NCBI GenBank assembly: GCA_030706785.1
Contig: JAUZNW010000021.1
Location: 1-32,916 of the forward strand
Direction of reading: 5' to 3'
DNA length: 32,916 nucleotides
DNA from: Bacteroidota bacterium
GTDB lineage: Bacteria; Bacteroidota; Bacteroidia; Bacteroidales; VadinHA17
In this document: piece by piece, positions 9,932-19,571 of the stretch
How the letters are laid out: every line of letters starts with the position of its first letter
Numbering within the stretch: the first letter of the stretch is position 1
Position numbers and translations under genes: made by a program
The notes under the pieces: model-generated
What the model was told of the DNA's origin: nothing
What the model saw: only the letters and a program-made list of their open reading frames with translations
Databases searched by the model: none

Positions 9932-11175
9932 AATCAACTGGAAGGATGTCGTGGCCGATAGTGATCATGCTGTCTGCAACTGCAACAGCCGGCTACATCT
10001 GCCGTGTAAATATTTCCACAGCTGCACCTCTTCTGATGAAGGAATTCGGGCTGACACAGATACAAATGGGGAGTATCTTCAGCTCGTTCCTCCTTGGTTA
10101 TGCTCTTTTCCAGGTACCTTCCGGCATTGTCTCTGACCGTTTTGGAGCCAGGAGAGTTCTGGCATTTGTGACATGGTTGTGGGCAATCGTATCCATTGTC
10201 CAGACAATAGTAGGGTGGGGGCCGTTTAATATGGGCCTGACGTTATCGATACCGTTATTTATGATCTTCAGGTTCCTGCTGGGAATAACTGCTTCTCCCA
10301 CATATCCTGCATCAGCACAGGGAGTTTCGAAATGGATATTGCCGCATTACCAGGGACGTGCTAATGGTATTGTGATAGCATCTATAGGGATCGGATCGGC
10401 GCTTGCTCCCCCGATGGTATCTAATATAATGATAAAGCTGGGCTGGAGAACAGCTTTGATTGCATCTGCTTTGCCGGCACTTATTATTGCTTTGATCTGG
10501 CTTAAAATAAAGGAACCGGTCCAAACAGATATTTATCAGACAGAAGATAGAACGATACCTGTCCCGGGCCCTGTCAATAAGAACGGCCTCAAATCATTGA
10601 GCTTTTCACTTTTAACCCTAAGCTATACACTTCAGGGATATGTCGGATACATATTTGTGACATGGTTTTACCTATATCTCGTTCAGGAGAGACATTTCGG
10701 GCTTCTGAGCGGAGCATGGATGAGCAGCCTGCCATGGATCCTCTCAATTATTTCAATTCCTGCAGGCGGCTGGATCTCCGACAAACTGGCTGCTGGCCGG
10801 TTCTTCGGTCCTGTATGGGGGAGGAGGATTGTACCTCTAGTCGGAATGGCTGCCGCAGGCATCCTGATATCGGTTGGAGCTCATACCGGAAGTGCATTTA
10901 TGGCAGCAATCAGCCTGGCTTTTGCTACTGCCTTCATCCTTTGTGTAGAGGGTCCATTCTGGGCCATGATGATGAGAATTGCAGTAGGTAAAAGCGGCAC
11001 TGCCGGAGGAATAATGAACATGGGCAGCAATGTCGGGGGATTGATTTCCCCGGCTCTTACGCCGGTTATTGCAAGCCTGATCGGCTGGGAAAATGCGCTT
11101 CATGTTGCTGCCGGACTGGCGATTTTCGGAGCATTGCTGTGGCTTGGGATTAAACCAATACCAACAACCCATTAG
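9928..11175 (+). CDS. MFS transporter (anion:cation symporter-like, hexuronate/glucarate type)
   Basis: 415 aa, about 12 hydrophobic segments, SGIVSDRFGARRVL motif; ATGA overlap with the upstream GNAT gene. Confidence 0.88.
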   Translation: MKSTGRMSWPIVIMLSATATAGYICRVNISTAAPLLMKEFGLTQIQMGSIFSSFLLGYALFQVPSGIVSDRFGARRVLAFVTWLWAIVSIVQTIVGWGPFNMGLTLSIPLFMIFRFLLGITASPTYPASAQGVSKWILPHYQGRANGIVIASIGIGSALAPPMVSNIMIKLGWRTALIASALPALIIALIWLKIKEPVQTDIYQTEDRTIPVPGPVNKNGLKSLSFSLLTLSYTLQGYVGYIFVTWFYLYLVQERHFGLLSGAWMSSLPWILSIISIPAGGWISDKLAAGRFFGPVWGRRIVPLVGMAAAGILISVGAHTGSAFMAAISLAFATAFILCVEGPFWAMMMRIAVGKSGTAGGIMNMGSNVGGLISPALTPVIASLIGWENALHVAAGLAIFGALLWLGIKPIPTTH

Positions 11176-11197
11176 GGGAACTTTGTGAACCTTTCTT

Positions 11198-12577
11198 TTA
11201 CCTGTTCTGATTCCAGTCGGTTCCTGTCTTGTAAAACATTACTGCTGAATCGTTTACAACGATCTGCCAGTTCTTCAACAGCTTCAGCATTTCAGCTCCT
11301 GCAAGTATAACTGTGCCATAACCGTGAGCGGCCGCAACGTTTACAGGCCGGTTATAATAAAATGCAGCATCGAACGCCATTCCTGTCCCGACGCATGTCC
11401 CTTCAACCTGTCCCTTTTCATTTACTTTGGTGCTGATTGCATTCCAGCCCAACACAGCTACGGGTCCGAACGCCTGAGCATCGATCCAGCCTTTATTTAT
11501 TCCATGAGCGATGCAGTATGTAAAAATTGCAGTTGCAGAGGTTTCAAGGTATGAATCATTCCTGTCCAGCAACTGATGCCATAATCCGGTTCCTGACTGA
11601 CACGAAGCTAATCCCGTTACATGCGACCTGAACTGGTCAAGGATATCCTTCCTGAGAGGAAAGCCTGACGGCAGAACATCAAGCAGCTCGGTCATTGCAA
11701 GAAGCGCCCATCCGTTACAGCGTGCCCAGTAAAATTCCGGGTGCGGATTCATTTCCTGGATCCAGCCGTGAAAATAAAGGCCTTTATTCCTGTTAAACAT
11801 CCGCTGGGAGAACAGCATGATCTGCCGTGATGCATCCTCGAAATATTTACGGTCCCCCGTGAGCTTTCCCATCTGGGCAAGAGCCGGAACACTCATGTAA
11901 AGATCGTCGAGCCAGAGAGCATTCGGCAGCGGACGGTTCCTTGCAAGTGTCCCGTCGGACAGCCGGAACTGCCTGCCGGATATATAGTTGATATAATTGT
12001 CAATATATGGACGGAGATGCTGATTTTTTCCTGAATCATAAGCCTTTATCATTGCAGCGCACATCGAACCAGCATCGTCGAGCGCACGTGGATCAAGAAC
12101 CGAACCTACCGGATTGCCTGATCCACCAACAGAGGTACCCGTTCCTTTGAAATAATCTGCAACATCAGCGATTAGGTCCAATCTCTTCAATGTATAATCA
12201 CTGAATTTATTATCACCGGTTGCATCAGCGGCCAGAAGCATGGCACCATAGGTTACTCCCCACTCGTAGCTTATCAGCCTGAAGACTCCCGGTTCAAACA
12301 CCGCATTTGCATTAAGTTTCGACATGTCCGTGATCTCGGCTTTTGTCCTGCTATCAATCACTTTAGCGGGTGTTGAAGTATCAAGGTATGAGTATACGCG
12401 ATTCAGAATCTCAATAACAGTTTCTGATTTCAGCGTGCCATACGGAACCGGATAATTGGGTTGAAGAGCATGAAGGGCTGTGTTGGAGTCGGTTACTTTT
12501 GAAATGGTCTGTTGAGAATGAACCTGAGATAGAAAAAAGGAAAGAAACATACATGATAAAATAATATACTCTTTCAT
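11198..12577 (-). CDS. Glycoside hydrolase family 88/105-like (unsaturated rhamnogalacturonyl hydrolase type), secreted
   Basis: 459 aa; signal peptide; (alpha/alpha)6-type motifs LWLDDLYMSVPALAQMGKLTGDRKYFEDA, WARCNGWALLAMTELLDVLP, LWHQLLDRNDSYLETSATAIFTYCIAHGINKGWID. Confidence 0.88.
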   Translation of the reverse strand: MKEYIILSCMFLSFFLSQVHSQQTISKVTDSNTALHALQPNYPVPYGTLKSETVIEILNRVYSYLDTSTPAKVIDSRTKAEITDMSKLNANAVFEPGVFRLISYEWGVTYGAMLLAADATGDNKFSDYTLKRLDLIADVADYFKGTGTSVGGSGNPVGSVLDPRALDDAGSMCAAMIKAYDSGKNQHLRPYIDNYINYISGRQFRLSDGTLARNRPLPNALWLDDLYMSVPALAQMGKLTGDRKYFEDASRQIMLFSQRMFNRNKGLYFHGWIQEMNPHPEFYWARCNGWALLAMTELLDVLPSGFPLRKDILDQFRSHVTGLASCQSGTGLWHQLLDRNDSYLETSATAIFTYCIAHGINKGWIDAQAFGPVAVLGWNAISTKVNEKGQVEGTCVGTGMAFDAAFYYNRPVNVAAAHGYGTVILAGAEMLKLLKNWQIVVNDSAVMFYKTGTDWNQNR

Positions 12578-12618
12578 ATCAAAATATTTTAAGCGTATTA
12601 AATCTGACTTCAGTTTGA

Positions 12619-12688
12619 TTTACCCCCAACCCCCCAAGGGGGGCTTAGAAATATCTAAAAAGTCCCCCTTGGGGGATTTAGGGGTAAA
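12619..12688. repeat. G/C-tract double-hairpin repeat, copy 1
   Basis: tttacccccaaccccccaaggggggcttagaaatatctaaaaagtcccccttgggggatttaggggtaaa; outer TTTACCCC/GGGGTAAA inverted repeat, and each half is itself self-complementary. Confidence 0.85.
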
Positions 12689-12724
12689 TCTCTGTATAAG
12701 TTTTCCTTTAACAACTAACAACTT

Positions 12725-13846
12725 TTATACTTTAAGGAATATTTTCTTCTTGTACAGAAAATACAGGAAAACCCATCCTATTGCAGTGATACCTATACCT
12801 TCAATAAGAGTACCCCAGGACTGAGGAAGAACTTCTGCAAATCCGCCGAAAACGAATTTGGCGGCGCTGTCGAAATTTATTATCCTGTTTGCAAGGTAAA
12901 TGGTTATCGGATTCATCCCGATCACCACAAAAAAGATGGCCCATTTTTTACAACCCCAGACATCGATGATCAGGTAAAAAATCGAAAACAAAAGCAGGCT
13001 CAGACCTCCGACCCAGCAAACAAAAGAACTGGTCCACAAGTTTTTGTTTATAGGAAATCCCAGGTTCCAGACTTTCCCTATTATCATCAGGACAACTGCT
13101 GCTCCTGCCATCAGCAGCACCCTTTTAATCTGTTTATCCCTGAGGTAATCTGATCTCAGGAATTCCCCCGTGAACATTCCGAGCAACGCGGTCGATATAG
13201 CCGGAATAGTGCTCATAATTCCTTCGGGATCGTGGTCACCCAGGTAAAGTCTCCCCGGCATTATCAGCCGGTCGATATAGCTTGCAAGGTTACCTGCCCT
13301 TGAAAATGGATCGGACGAACCAAGATGATGTACCGGTAAAAGAAGGAGAAGAAGCCAGTACCCGACCAAAAGTGACCAGAACCACACTATTCTCCAGGTC
13401 AGCCTGGTGTTCATGAAAATAATTGCTGCAAACATCCATGCCAGTCCGATACGACCCAGAACACTCCCGTAACGCAAATGACCCAGCTGGAATCTGACAC
13501 CATTATTATAGAGTATACCGAGCAGGACGAGTATTAATCCTCTGAAAATAACATGCTTATATATTGTCTGACGGCTTTCATTCGATGCTGTACGCTTGGC
13601 AAGTGAAAACGGGAATGATATACCCGCGATGAAAAGGAAAAGCGGGAAGATCATATCGTAAAAATGAAATCCGTTCCATGGCACATGCTCAAGTTGTCCG
13701 GCCCACCACTTCAGCACCGGCCATCCTGTAAGAGTTGCAAGTCCTGCAAATATGGCTTCCCCGCCCATGATCCAGAACATGTCAAAACCACGCAGGGCAT
13801 CAAGGGAGTATAATCTCTTTGTTACTGGTTTGTTCTCACTTTCCAT
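12725..13846 (-). CDS. DUF5009 / heparan-alpha-glucosaminide N-acetyltransferase-like membrane acyltransferase
   Basis: 373 aa, multiple TM segments, N-terminal RLYSLDALRGFDMFWIMGGE, WNGFHFYDMIFPLFLFIAGISFPFSL. Confidence 0.85.
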   Translation of the reverse strand: MESENKPVTKRLYSLDALRGFDMFWIMGGEAIFAGLATLTGWPVLKWWAGQLEHVPWNGFHFYDMIFPLFLFIAGISFPFSLAKRTASNESRQTIYKHVIFRGLILVLLGILYNNGVRFQLGHLRYGSVLGRIGLAWMFAAIIFMNTRLTWRIVWFWSLLVGYWLLLLLLPVHHLGSSDPFSRAGNLASYIDRLIMPGRLYLGDHDPEGIMSTIPAISTALLGMFTGEFLRSDYLRDKQIKRVLLMAGAAVVLMIIGKVWNLGFPINKNLWTSSFVCWVGGLSLLLFSIFYLIIDVWGCKKWAIFFVVIGMNPITIYLANRIINFDSAAKFVFGGFAEVLPQSWGTLIEGIGITAIGWVFLYFLYKKKIFLKV

Positions 13847-14018
13847 ATCAGATCAAGTTTAGGTATAAAAGTCTGAAATTAAATAACAAAAATCATATAT
13901 ATATAAATATCCCTCAAAAAGCTTCCTGTTATTTGCAAAAGTTAATAATTCACCAGCAACATTTTTTATAATTTAGCCTGAAAGGATATTTAATCTCATT
14001 TTTGAAATCCTGCAATTA

Positions 14019-15284
14019 TTGAAGCCTATGAAAAAAGCTGTATTTCAGTTGACTTTTACTGCTTTCCTGTTGTCCATAGTACTTCTCGTCTTACCTTTAG
14101 TATCATATGCCCAGCCTCAACAGATCCATCTTGGTCTTGGAATAAAAAAATCACCATCAAGGCCCTCTCCCGTTTTGGTCACATGGTTTTCAGCTGTTTC
14201 ACAGGGTGACGAATTTTTAAAATACGGCGTAAACGAAGGGAAAATGAAGTCTGTGAAAGCTTCCAGGACTGGATTTTCAGGAGGTTCGATCTTTAACGGG
14301 GTAATGGAAGATATGAAGTCCGGTACGAGGTATGTCTACAAATGCGGATCGGATAAGGACGGATGGAGTGGCCTATACAGTTTCAGATCGGAGCCGGATA
14401 CAGGCACATTCAGGGTGGCAATAATAGGGGATACACAAAACAGCGCAAACAATGAGGGTTTTATGATAACCAGCAGAATAGCAGGGCTTGTCAGGATATA
14501 CTCTCCTTCACTAACCCTGCATATGGGGGATCTTGTTGAAAACGGATCAGTCACAGCCAACTGGACAGGACTGCTTACTGCAACCCAGGATCTGAATGAA
14601 ATCTCACCCCTTATGCCGGTGCTGGGCAATCATGATGTTCAGAGCAATCCCGGTGGGAATTTTCAGGAGCCTCCTCAGGACTATCATTTATTGTTTAACC
14701 TTCCTGGTGATGAGGTGAACTATTCATTCACATACAGGAACGTACGTTTCATCGGAATTTATTCAGGAGCTGCCGATGCTGCTGCTAAGATCGACCAGGT
14801 GAAATTCAAGCCCGGTTCCCCTGAATCCATCTGGCTCGACTCTGAACTCACAAAGGCTGAAAATGACAGGACTATCAATTGGATCGTTGTCTACATGCAT
14901 TATCCTGTTCTGTCGGTCGGGTGGAGCAATGTAGATAAGTGGAGGGCTAACATTCAGCCCATCCTTGAAAGGCACAAAGTTGATCTTTGCCTGGCCGGAC
15001 ATCGTCATGTTTATGAGCGTTATTTCCAGATGAAAAGAGGAGTGATGTTCAAAAATGATCAGACCAACATTTTGAGTACCGGGTATGGCACCATATATAT
15101 AACTAATGGTACAGCCGGCGGGAATCCGACTGCCCTGGGAGGAACGGATTTGAGTTCAGTTGCATTCACTCCTGACCGGACAATGTACAGTTTTGGAATA
15201 ATGGATATAAGCGACAAATCAATTGCATATTCTGTCTACGATCAGGATAATACACTGATCGATAAATTTCTGATAGTTAAATAA
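14019..15284 (+). CDS. Secreted metallophosphoesterase (calcineurin-like / purple acid phosphatase-like)
   Basis: 421 aa; signal peptide; metal-binding motifs IIGDTQ, HMGDLVENG, LGNHDVQ, MHYPVLS, AGHRHVYERY. Confidence 0.9.
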   Translation: MKPMKKAVFQLTFTAFLLSIVLLVLPLVSYAQPQQIHLGLGIKKSPSRPSPVLVTWFSAVSQGDEFLKYGVNEGKMKSVKASRTGFSGGSIFNGVMEDMKSGTRYVYKCGSDKDGWSGLYSFRSEPDTGTFRVAIIGDTQNSANNEGFMITSRIAGLVRIYSPSLTLHMGDLVENGSVTANWTGLLTATQDLNEISPLMPVLGNHDVQSNPGGNFQEPPQDYHLLFNLPGDEVNYSFTYRNVRFIGIYSGAADAAAKIDQVKFKPGSPESIWLDSELTKAENDRTINWIVVYMHYPVLSVGWSNVDKWRANIQPILERHKVDLCLAGHRHVYERYFQMKRGVMFKNDQTNILSTGYGTIYITNGTAGGNPTALGGTDLSSVAFTPDRTMYSFGIMDISDKSIAYSVYDQDNTLIDKFLIVK

Positions 15285-15373
15285 GATCCGGTTAAGTAAG
15301 TTTGATTATTTGAAGCGAACCTGCCTTACAGCCATTTAACAGATAATAATTGATTTAGACCGGCAGTTAATTT

Positions 15374-15892
15374 TTATGGCAAAAGGATCTTTTCTATTTC
15401 TGCCCAGGAGTCAGCCCTGCGGTGCCTGCTGTTTGAAATATGGATATTGACAGGCTGCGTGAACATAATGGTCTCTCCCGGGAAGATATCAAGGTTCTTA
15501 GGGTGGTCATCGATCATTATATCTGCCTGTAAGATGTTCTTGTTTCCACAAAAAACAATCTGCTGCCATGTTATGAAAGGAAAATGTTCATGGATCCATA
15601 ACTGTTTATCTGTGAGACTATTGGGGAATTCAGTCGCAAGTGAGACCACAATGATATGAAATTTATCGTTGAGCTTTTTCAGCGCTTCATGGCTACCCTG
15701 CATTACGGGCAGATCACGGAAGAAGCCAGGCGCCGATACCCATTTTCTCTGGTTGGGGAAAGCATCAGCTTCCACCAATCCTTCAATATCCCTCATTTGA
15801 AGCCTTTGACCGGTTTCTTTCTCATGCAGTTCGAAGAACCTCGGAAAGATGTCCGCAAGAACTCCATCCATGTCTACAAGGATCCGTTTCAT
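15374..15892 (-). CDS. 5'(3')-deoxyribonucleotidase-like HAD phosphatase
   Basis: 172 aa; MKRILVDMDGVLADIFPRF and IMIDDHPKNLDIF motifs. Confidence 0.87.
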   Translation of the reverse strand: MKRILVDMDGVLADIFPRFFELHEKETGQRLQMRDIEGLVEADAFPNQRKWVSAPGFFRDLPVMQGSHEALKKLNDKFHIIVVSLATEFPNSLTDKQLWIHEHFPFITWQQIVFCGNKNILQADIMIDDHPKNLDIFPGETIMFTQPVNIHISNSRHRRADSWAEIEKILLP

Positions 15893-16023
15893 TGTCTGGT
15901 TTTTAAGAAATTTTATGGTATTAAAGTAAAAAAAAGCCTGATTTGTACTTCATGAAGAGGTTCAATTAAACTAATTTTATCTTTTTAACCTCTGATCAAG
16001 TTCACGAAAATTTCAGTAATACT

Positions 16024-17100
16024 ATGAAAAAACATCGCAGAATTTATAAATGGATATTATTTGCAGTTCCGGTCGTGGTAATGATCCTGGCCACAGGGAT
16101 AACCATAGATGCCCAATCCAACAGGAGTAAAGGTGTAAGGCTCGAAAATCTGGAAGATCAGCACAAGGTCAATGTGTATGTAAACGGTGCTCTTTTCACT
16201 ACTTACCGGTATCCTTCAAAGATGGAAAAACCTTTTCTGTACCCTGTTTATGCACCTAACGGTTCTGTGATCACAAGGGGATTTCCCATTGAACCAAGAA
16301 AAGGGGAGAGGATTGATCATCCTCACCAGGTCGGGCTTTGGTTTAACCACGGGAATATAAACGGAATTGATTTCTGGAACAACTCCTCAGCAATCCCGGC
16401 AGAGAAGAAAGATGGCTATGGTCATATCACAGTGCAGAAGATCGTGAAGGCTGAAAGCGGGAAGACGGGAATCCTTGAAGTTAAAGCCAGCTGGGACGAC
16501 AACAGGGGAAATACAATACTGGCTGAATCAGTAAAATATATTTTTTCAGGAGATAAGAACTCAAGGGTCATCGATCATATTACCACACTTACAGCTGTGA
16601 ACGGACCTGTCGTTATTGCCGACAATAAGGAGGGACTTTTTGCAATCAGGGTTGACAGGGCCTTTGAAATGCCTTCAAATGAACCATTGATTTTCACCGA
16701 CGATAAAGGCAATCCGACAACGGTAGCAGCTACAGACAACACTGGAGTAACCGGAATGTATACATCAAGCAAAAACCTGAAAGGTGATGCAGTATGGGGA
16801 ACCCGTAACGAGTGGGTCTATCTGTCAGGTACAAAGGATAATACAAAAATTGCATTTGCGATCTTTGATCATCCTGGAAATTTCGGATTCCCGGCATATG
16901 CACATGCACGTGGATATGGCCTTTTCTCAGTCAACAACCTCGGGCAGAATTCCTATGATCCAAAACAGGAGAAGATCAGCTGCAACCTGGCAAAGGGTGA
17001 ATCGATCATACTCCGCCACAGGTTTTATGTCCAGTCCGGCAGTGATCTGACACCTGATAAGGCTGATAAGATATTCAGGGAATTCTCTAAGGAATATTAA
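16024..17100 (+). CDS. DUF6807 (PmoA-like) family protein, secreted
   Basis: 358 aa; signal peptide; KPFLYPVYAPNGSVITRGFPIEPRKGERIDHPHQVGLWFNHGNINGIDFWNN. Confidence 0.85.
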   Translation: MKKHRRIYKWILFAVPVVVMILATGITIDAQSNRSKGVRLENLEDQHKVNVYVNGALFTTYRYPSKMEKPFLYPVYAPNGSVITRGFPIEPRKGERIDHPHQVGLWFNHGNINGIDFWNNSSAIPAEKKDGYGHITVQKIVKAESGKTGILEVKASWDDNRGNTILAESVKYIFSGDKNSRVIDHITTLTAVNGPVVIADNKEGLFAIRVDRAFEMPSNEPLIFTDDKGNPTTVAATDNTGVTGMYTSSKNLKGDAVWGTRNEWVYLSGTKDNTKIAFAIFDHPGNFGFPAYAHARGYGLFSVNNLGQNSYDPKQEKISCNLAKGESIILRHRFYVQSGSDLTPDKADKIFREFSKEY

Positions 17101-17169
17101 CCCCCCTACCTCCCTGAAGGGGGGCTATTATAAATTACTTAAAGCCCCTTTTAGGGGGTTGGGGTAAAA
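17097..17169. repeat. G/C-tract double-hairpin repeat, copy 2
   Basis: ttaacccccctacctccctgaaggggggctattataaattacttaaagccccttttagggggttggggtaaaa; starts at the stop codon of the DUF6807 gene. Confidence 0.8.
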
Positions 17170-17177
17170 CATAGACT

Positions 17178-17981
17178 ATGAAAAAATCAAACCTTGTTAA
17201 GATCGGAATAAGTGTAGCAGCGACACTTATCCTTTGTCTGGCTTTTACCCAGGCTTTGTCAGCCCAAAAAGTAAAGCAGATGTATTATGAGATCAGAATT
17301 TACCGGATTGCCGGGACCAATCAGGAAACAAAGATGGATGCTTACCTGAAGAATGCACTTCTTCCGGCTCTCCATCGTTCAGGCATCCCGAAGGTTGGCG
17401 TATTTAAACCGATAGAAAAGGATACTGCCTATGGAAGGCTGGTTTATGTATTCATTCCGTACAGGACTACGGATGATTATTTTAAGCTGGCAACTTTCCT
17501 TGAGACTGATAAAACATACCAGTCAGCCGGGAAAGATTTTATTGATGCCCCGGTAACTGATCCACCTTTCACCAGGTATGAAAGCGTTTTCTTGAAGGCC
17601 TTCTCTCATATGCCTGAGTTCAGGGTGCCATCATATACAACCCCGGTCACGGAACGGATCTATGAACTGAGAAGCTACGAAAGTGCCACTGAAGCTAAAG
17701 CTTTGAAAAAGATCCGGATGTTCAATGAAGGAGGCGAGATCGGGATATTTGAGAAGATTGGTGCAAATGCAGTTTTCTATGGGCAGGTACTGCTTGGAAG
17801 CCAGAAACCAAGGCTGATGTACATGACCACATATTCCGATATGAAATCTCATGATGATCACTGGCAGGCATTCAGGAATTCTCCGGAATGGAAGACCATT
17901 TCATCGATAGAGGAATACAAGAATACAACATCAAAGACCAATGCATTCCTTCTTCACCCCACTGATTACTCAGATTTTTAA
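17178..17981 (+). CDS. NIPSNAP family protein, secreted
   Basis: 267 aa; signal peptide; two ferredoxin-like repeats beginning YYEIRIYRIAG and ERIYELRSYES. Confidence 0.88.
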   Translation: MKKSNLVKIGISVAATLILCLAFTQALSAQKVKQMYYEIRIYRIAGTNQETKMDAYLKNALLPALHRSGIPKVGVFKPIEKDTAYGRLVYVFIPYRTTDDYFKLATFLETDKTYQSAGKDFIDAPVTDPPFTRYESVFLKAFSHMPEFRVPSYTTPVTERIYELRSYESATEAKALKKIRMFNEGGEIGIFEKIGANAVFYGQVLLGSQKPRLMYMTTYSDMKSHDDHWQAFRNSPEWKTISSIEEYKNTTSKTNAFLLHPTDYSDF

Positions 17982-18043
17982 TCCTTATTAACTCTGTGGC
18001 CCTTTCCCGCCATGGCAGGAGAGTTACACAGAGCAGTTGCCAC

Positions 18044-19399
18044 TCAGAATGTAATTTTCGATATTGCCTCTTCTACCTCGGTAACGGTCAGCTCATGATC
18101 TGGCAGGTTATTCTCGAAATACTTCTCATAGGCTGAGATATCAAGGTGTCCGTGGCCGCTAAGGTTAAACAGGATGGTCCTTGAAACACCTTCAAGATCA
18201 GCTTTTCTCGCCTCATCAAGAGCTCCGGCAATTGCGTAGGTCGATTCAGGGGCAGGGAGTATGCCCTCGGTCCTTGCAAAAAGAATTCCTCCTTCGAAAC
18301 ATTCCCTCTGCATCTTCGCCTTTGCCTCTATGAATCCGTCTTTAAGCAACTGGCTGACAAGAACACCGGCTCCATGATAACGCAGTCCCCCTGCATGTAT
18401 CTTTTCAGGTATAAAGTTATGCCCCAGGGTGTACATTGGAAGAAGCGGTGTCATACCTGCAGAATCACCGAAATCGTACATGAATTTCCCGCGGGTCAGT
18501 TTGGGGCATGATGATGGTTCAACTGTTAGTAACCTGATTTTCTTTCCATTCTGAAAAAACTCGCGAAGGAACGGGAAGGCAATCCCGGAAAAGTTGGATC
18601 CGCCGCCGAAGCAACCGATAACAACGTCAGGATAGTCACCTGCCTTTTCCATCTGTAACAGAGCCTCCTGCCCGATAATGGTCTGATGCAGAATTACATG
18701 GTTGAGAACGCTCCCGAGTGAATATTTTGTATAGGGATCCTCGACTGCTATTTCCATTGCTTCGGAGATTGCAATACCAAGGCTTCCCGGAGAGTCAGGA
18801 TCCTGCTCAAGGATTTTTCGGCCTGCAGCTGTCATTGTGGAAGGAGATGGAATTACTTTTGCATTGTAAACATTCATCATAAGCTTTCGTCCCGGTTTCT
18901 GATCATAGCTTACTTTCACCATAAAAACGAGAAGCTCAAGTCCGAAATGATTGCAAGCAAAGCTCATAGCACTTCCCCATTGTCCTGCACCTGTCTCCGT
19001 AGTGATCCTCCTGACACCCTCCTTTTTATTGTAATAGGCCTGGGCTATTGCAGTGTTTGCCTTATGGGAGCCTGAGTAATTACCGCCCTCATACTTGTAA
19101 TAGATCTTACTCTTTGTGCCAAGTGCTTTTTCGAGACTTACCGCTCTGTACAACGGAGAAGGACGATAGAGCCTATAGAGGTCAAGAACCTCATCGGGTA
19201 TGTCGATATACCTTTCGGCTGAGACTTCCTGTTTAATAAGTTCCATGGGAAATACTGCTGTAAGCGCTTCAGGCCCTATGGGCTGGCGGGTTGCAGGATT
19301 CAGAGGGGGCAAAGGTTTGTTTGGCATGTCGGCCACAATATTATACCATTGCCTGGGCATTTGTCTTTCGCTTAATAAGATCTTTCTGATTTTTTCCAT
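18044..19399 (-). CDS. trpB2: TrpB2-type tryptophan synthase beta-like PLP enzyme
   Basis: 451 aa; RQWYNIVADMPNKPLPPLNPATRQPIGPEAL, GRPSPLYRA-like RLYRPSPLYRAVSLEK, GSHKANTAIAQAYYNK (PLP Lys), GCFGGGSNFSGIAFPF. Extended N-terminus typical of TrpB2. Confidence 0.93.
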   Translation of the reverse strand: MEKIRKILLSERQMPRQWYNIVADMPNKPLPPLNPATRQPIGPEALTAVFPMELIKQEVSAERYIDIPDEVLDLYRLYRPSPLYRAVSLEKALGTKSKIYYKYEGGNYSGSHKANTAIAQAYYNKKEGVRRITTETGAGQWGSAMSFACNHFGLELLVFMVKVSYDQKPGRKLMMNVYNAKVIPSPSTMTAAGRKILEQDPDSPGSLGIAISEAMEIAVEDPYTKYSLGSVLNHVILHQTIIGQEALLQMEKAGDYPDVVIGCFGGGSNFSGIAFPFLREFFQNGKKIRLLTVEPSSCPKLTRGKFMYDFGDSAGMTPLLPMYTLGHNFIPEKIHAGGLRYHGAGVLVSQLLKDGFIEAKAKMQRECFEGGILFARTEGILPAPESTYAIAGALDEARKADLEGVSRTILFNLSGHGHLDISAYEKYFENNLPDHELTVTEVEEAISKITF

Positions 19400-19439
19400 T
19401 GTCTTAAAGTATTAGTGGTTAGTAAAAAATTTTAAAATA

Positions 19440-19468
19440 AAAAAGGCACGCTGTGAACAGCGTGCCTT
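19440..19468 (-). terminator. Intrinsic terminator/attenuator upstream of trpB2
   Basis: Minus strand AAGGCACGCTGT-TC-ACAGCGTGCCTT followed by TTTTATTTTAAAA: perfect self-complementary arms (19443-19454 / 19457-19468) and a T-rich tract. Confidence 0.92.
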
Positions 19469-19491
19469 AAATGATTAATATCCTTTAAAGA

Positions 19492-19566
19492 TTATATAAC
19501 GGCCTTATTCACAGCTTTGACTAGGTAGCTGCGCCAGGACCAGATATATAATTTCCCGTTTTTCAT
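19492..19566 (-). CDS. Trp leader peptide (MKNGKLYIWSWRSYLVKAVNKAVI)
   Basis: 24-codon ORF with TGG TCC TGG, immediately upstream of the attenuator hairpin and trpB2. Confidence 0.85.
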   Translation of the reverse strand: MKNGKLYIWSWRSYLVKAVNKAVI

Positions 19567-19571
19567 CGAGT

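Noticed and set aside
13885-13920. AT-rich atatatatataaatat tract between divergent genes
   Set aside because: Ordinary AT-rich promoter region between the DUF5009 and metallophosphoesterase genes; no further structure seen.
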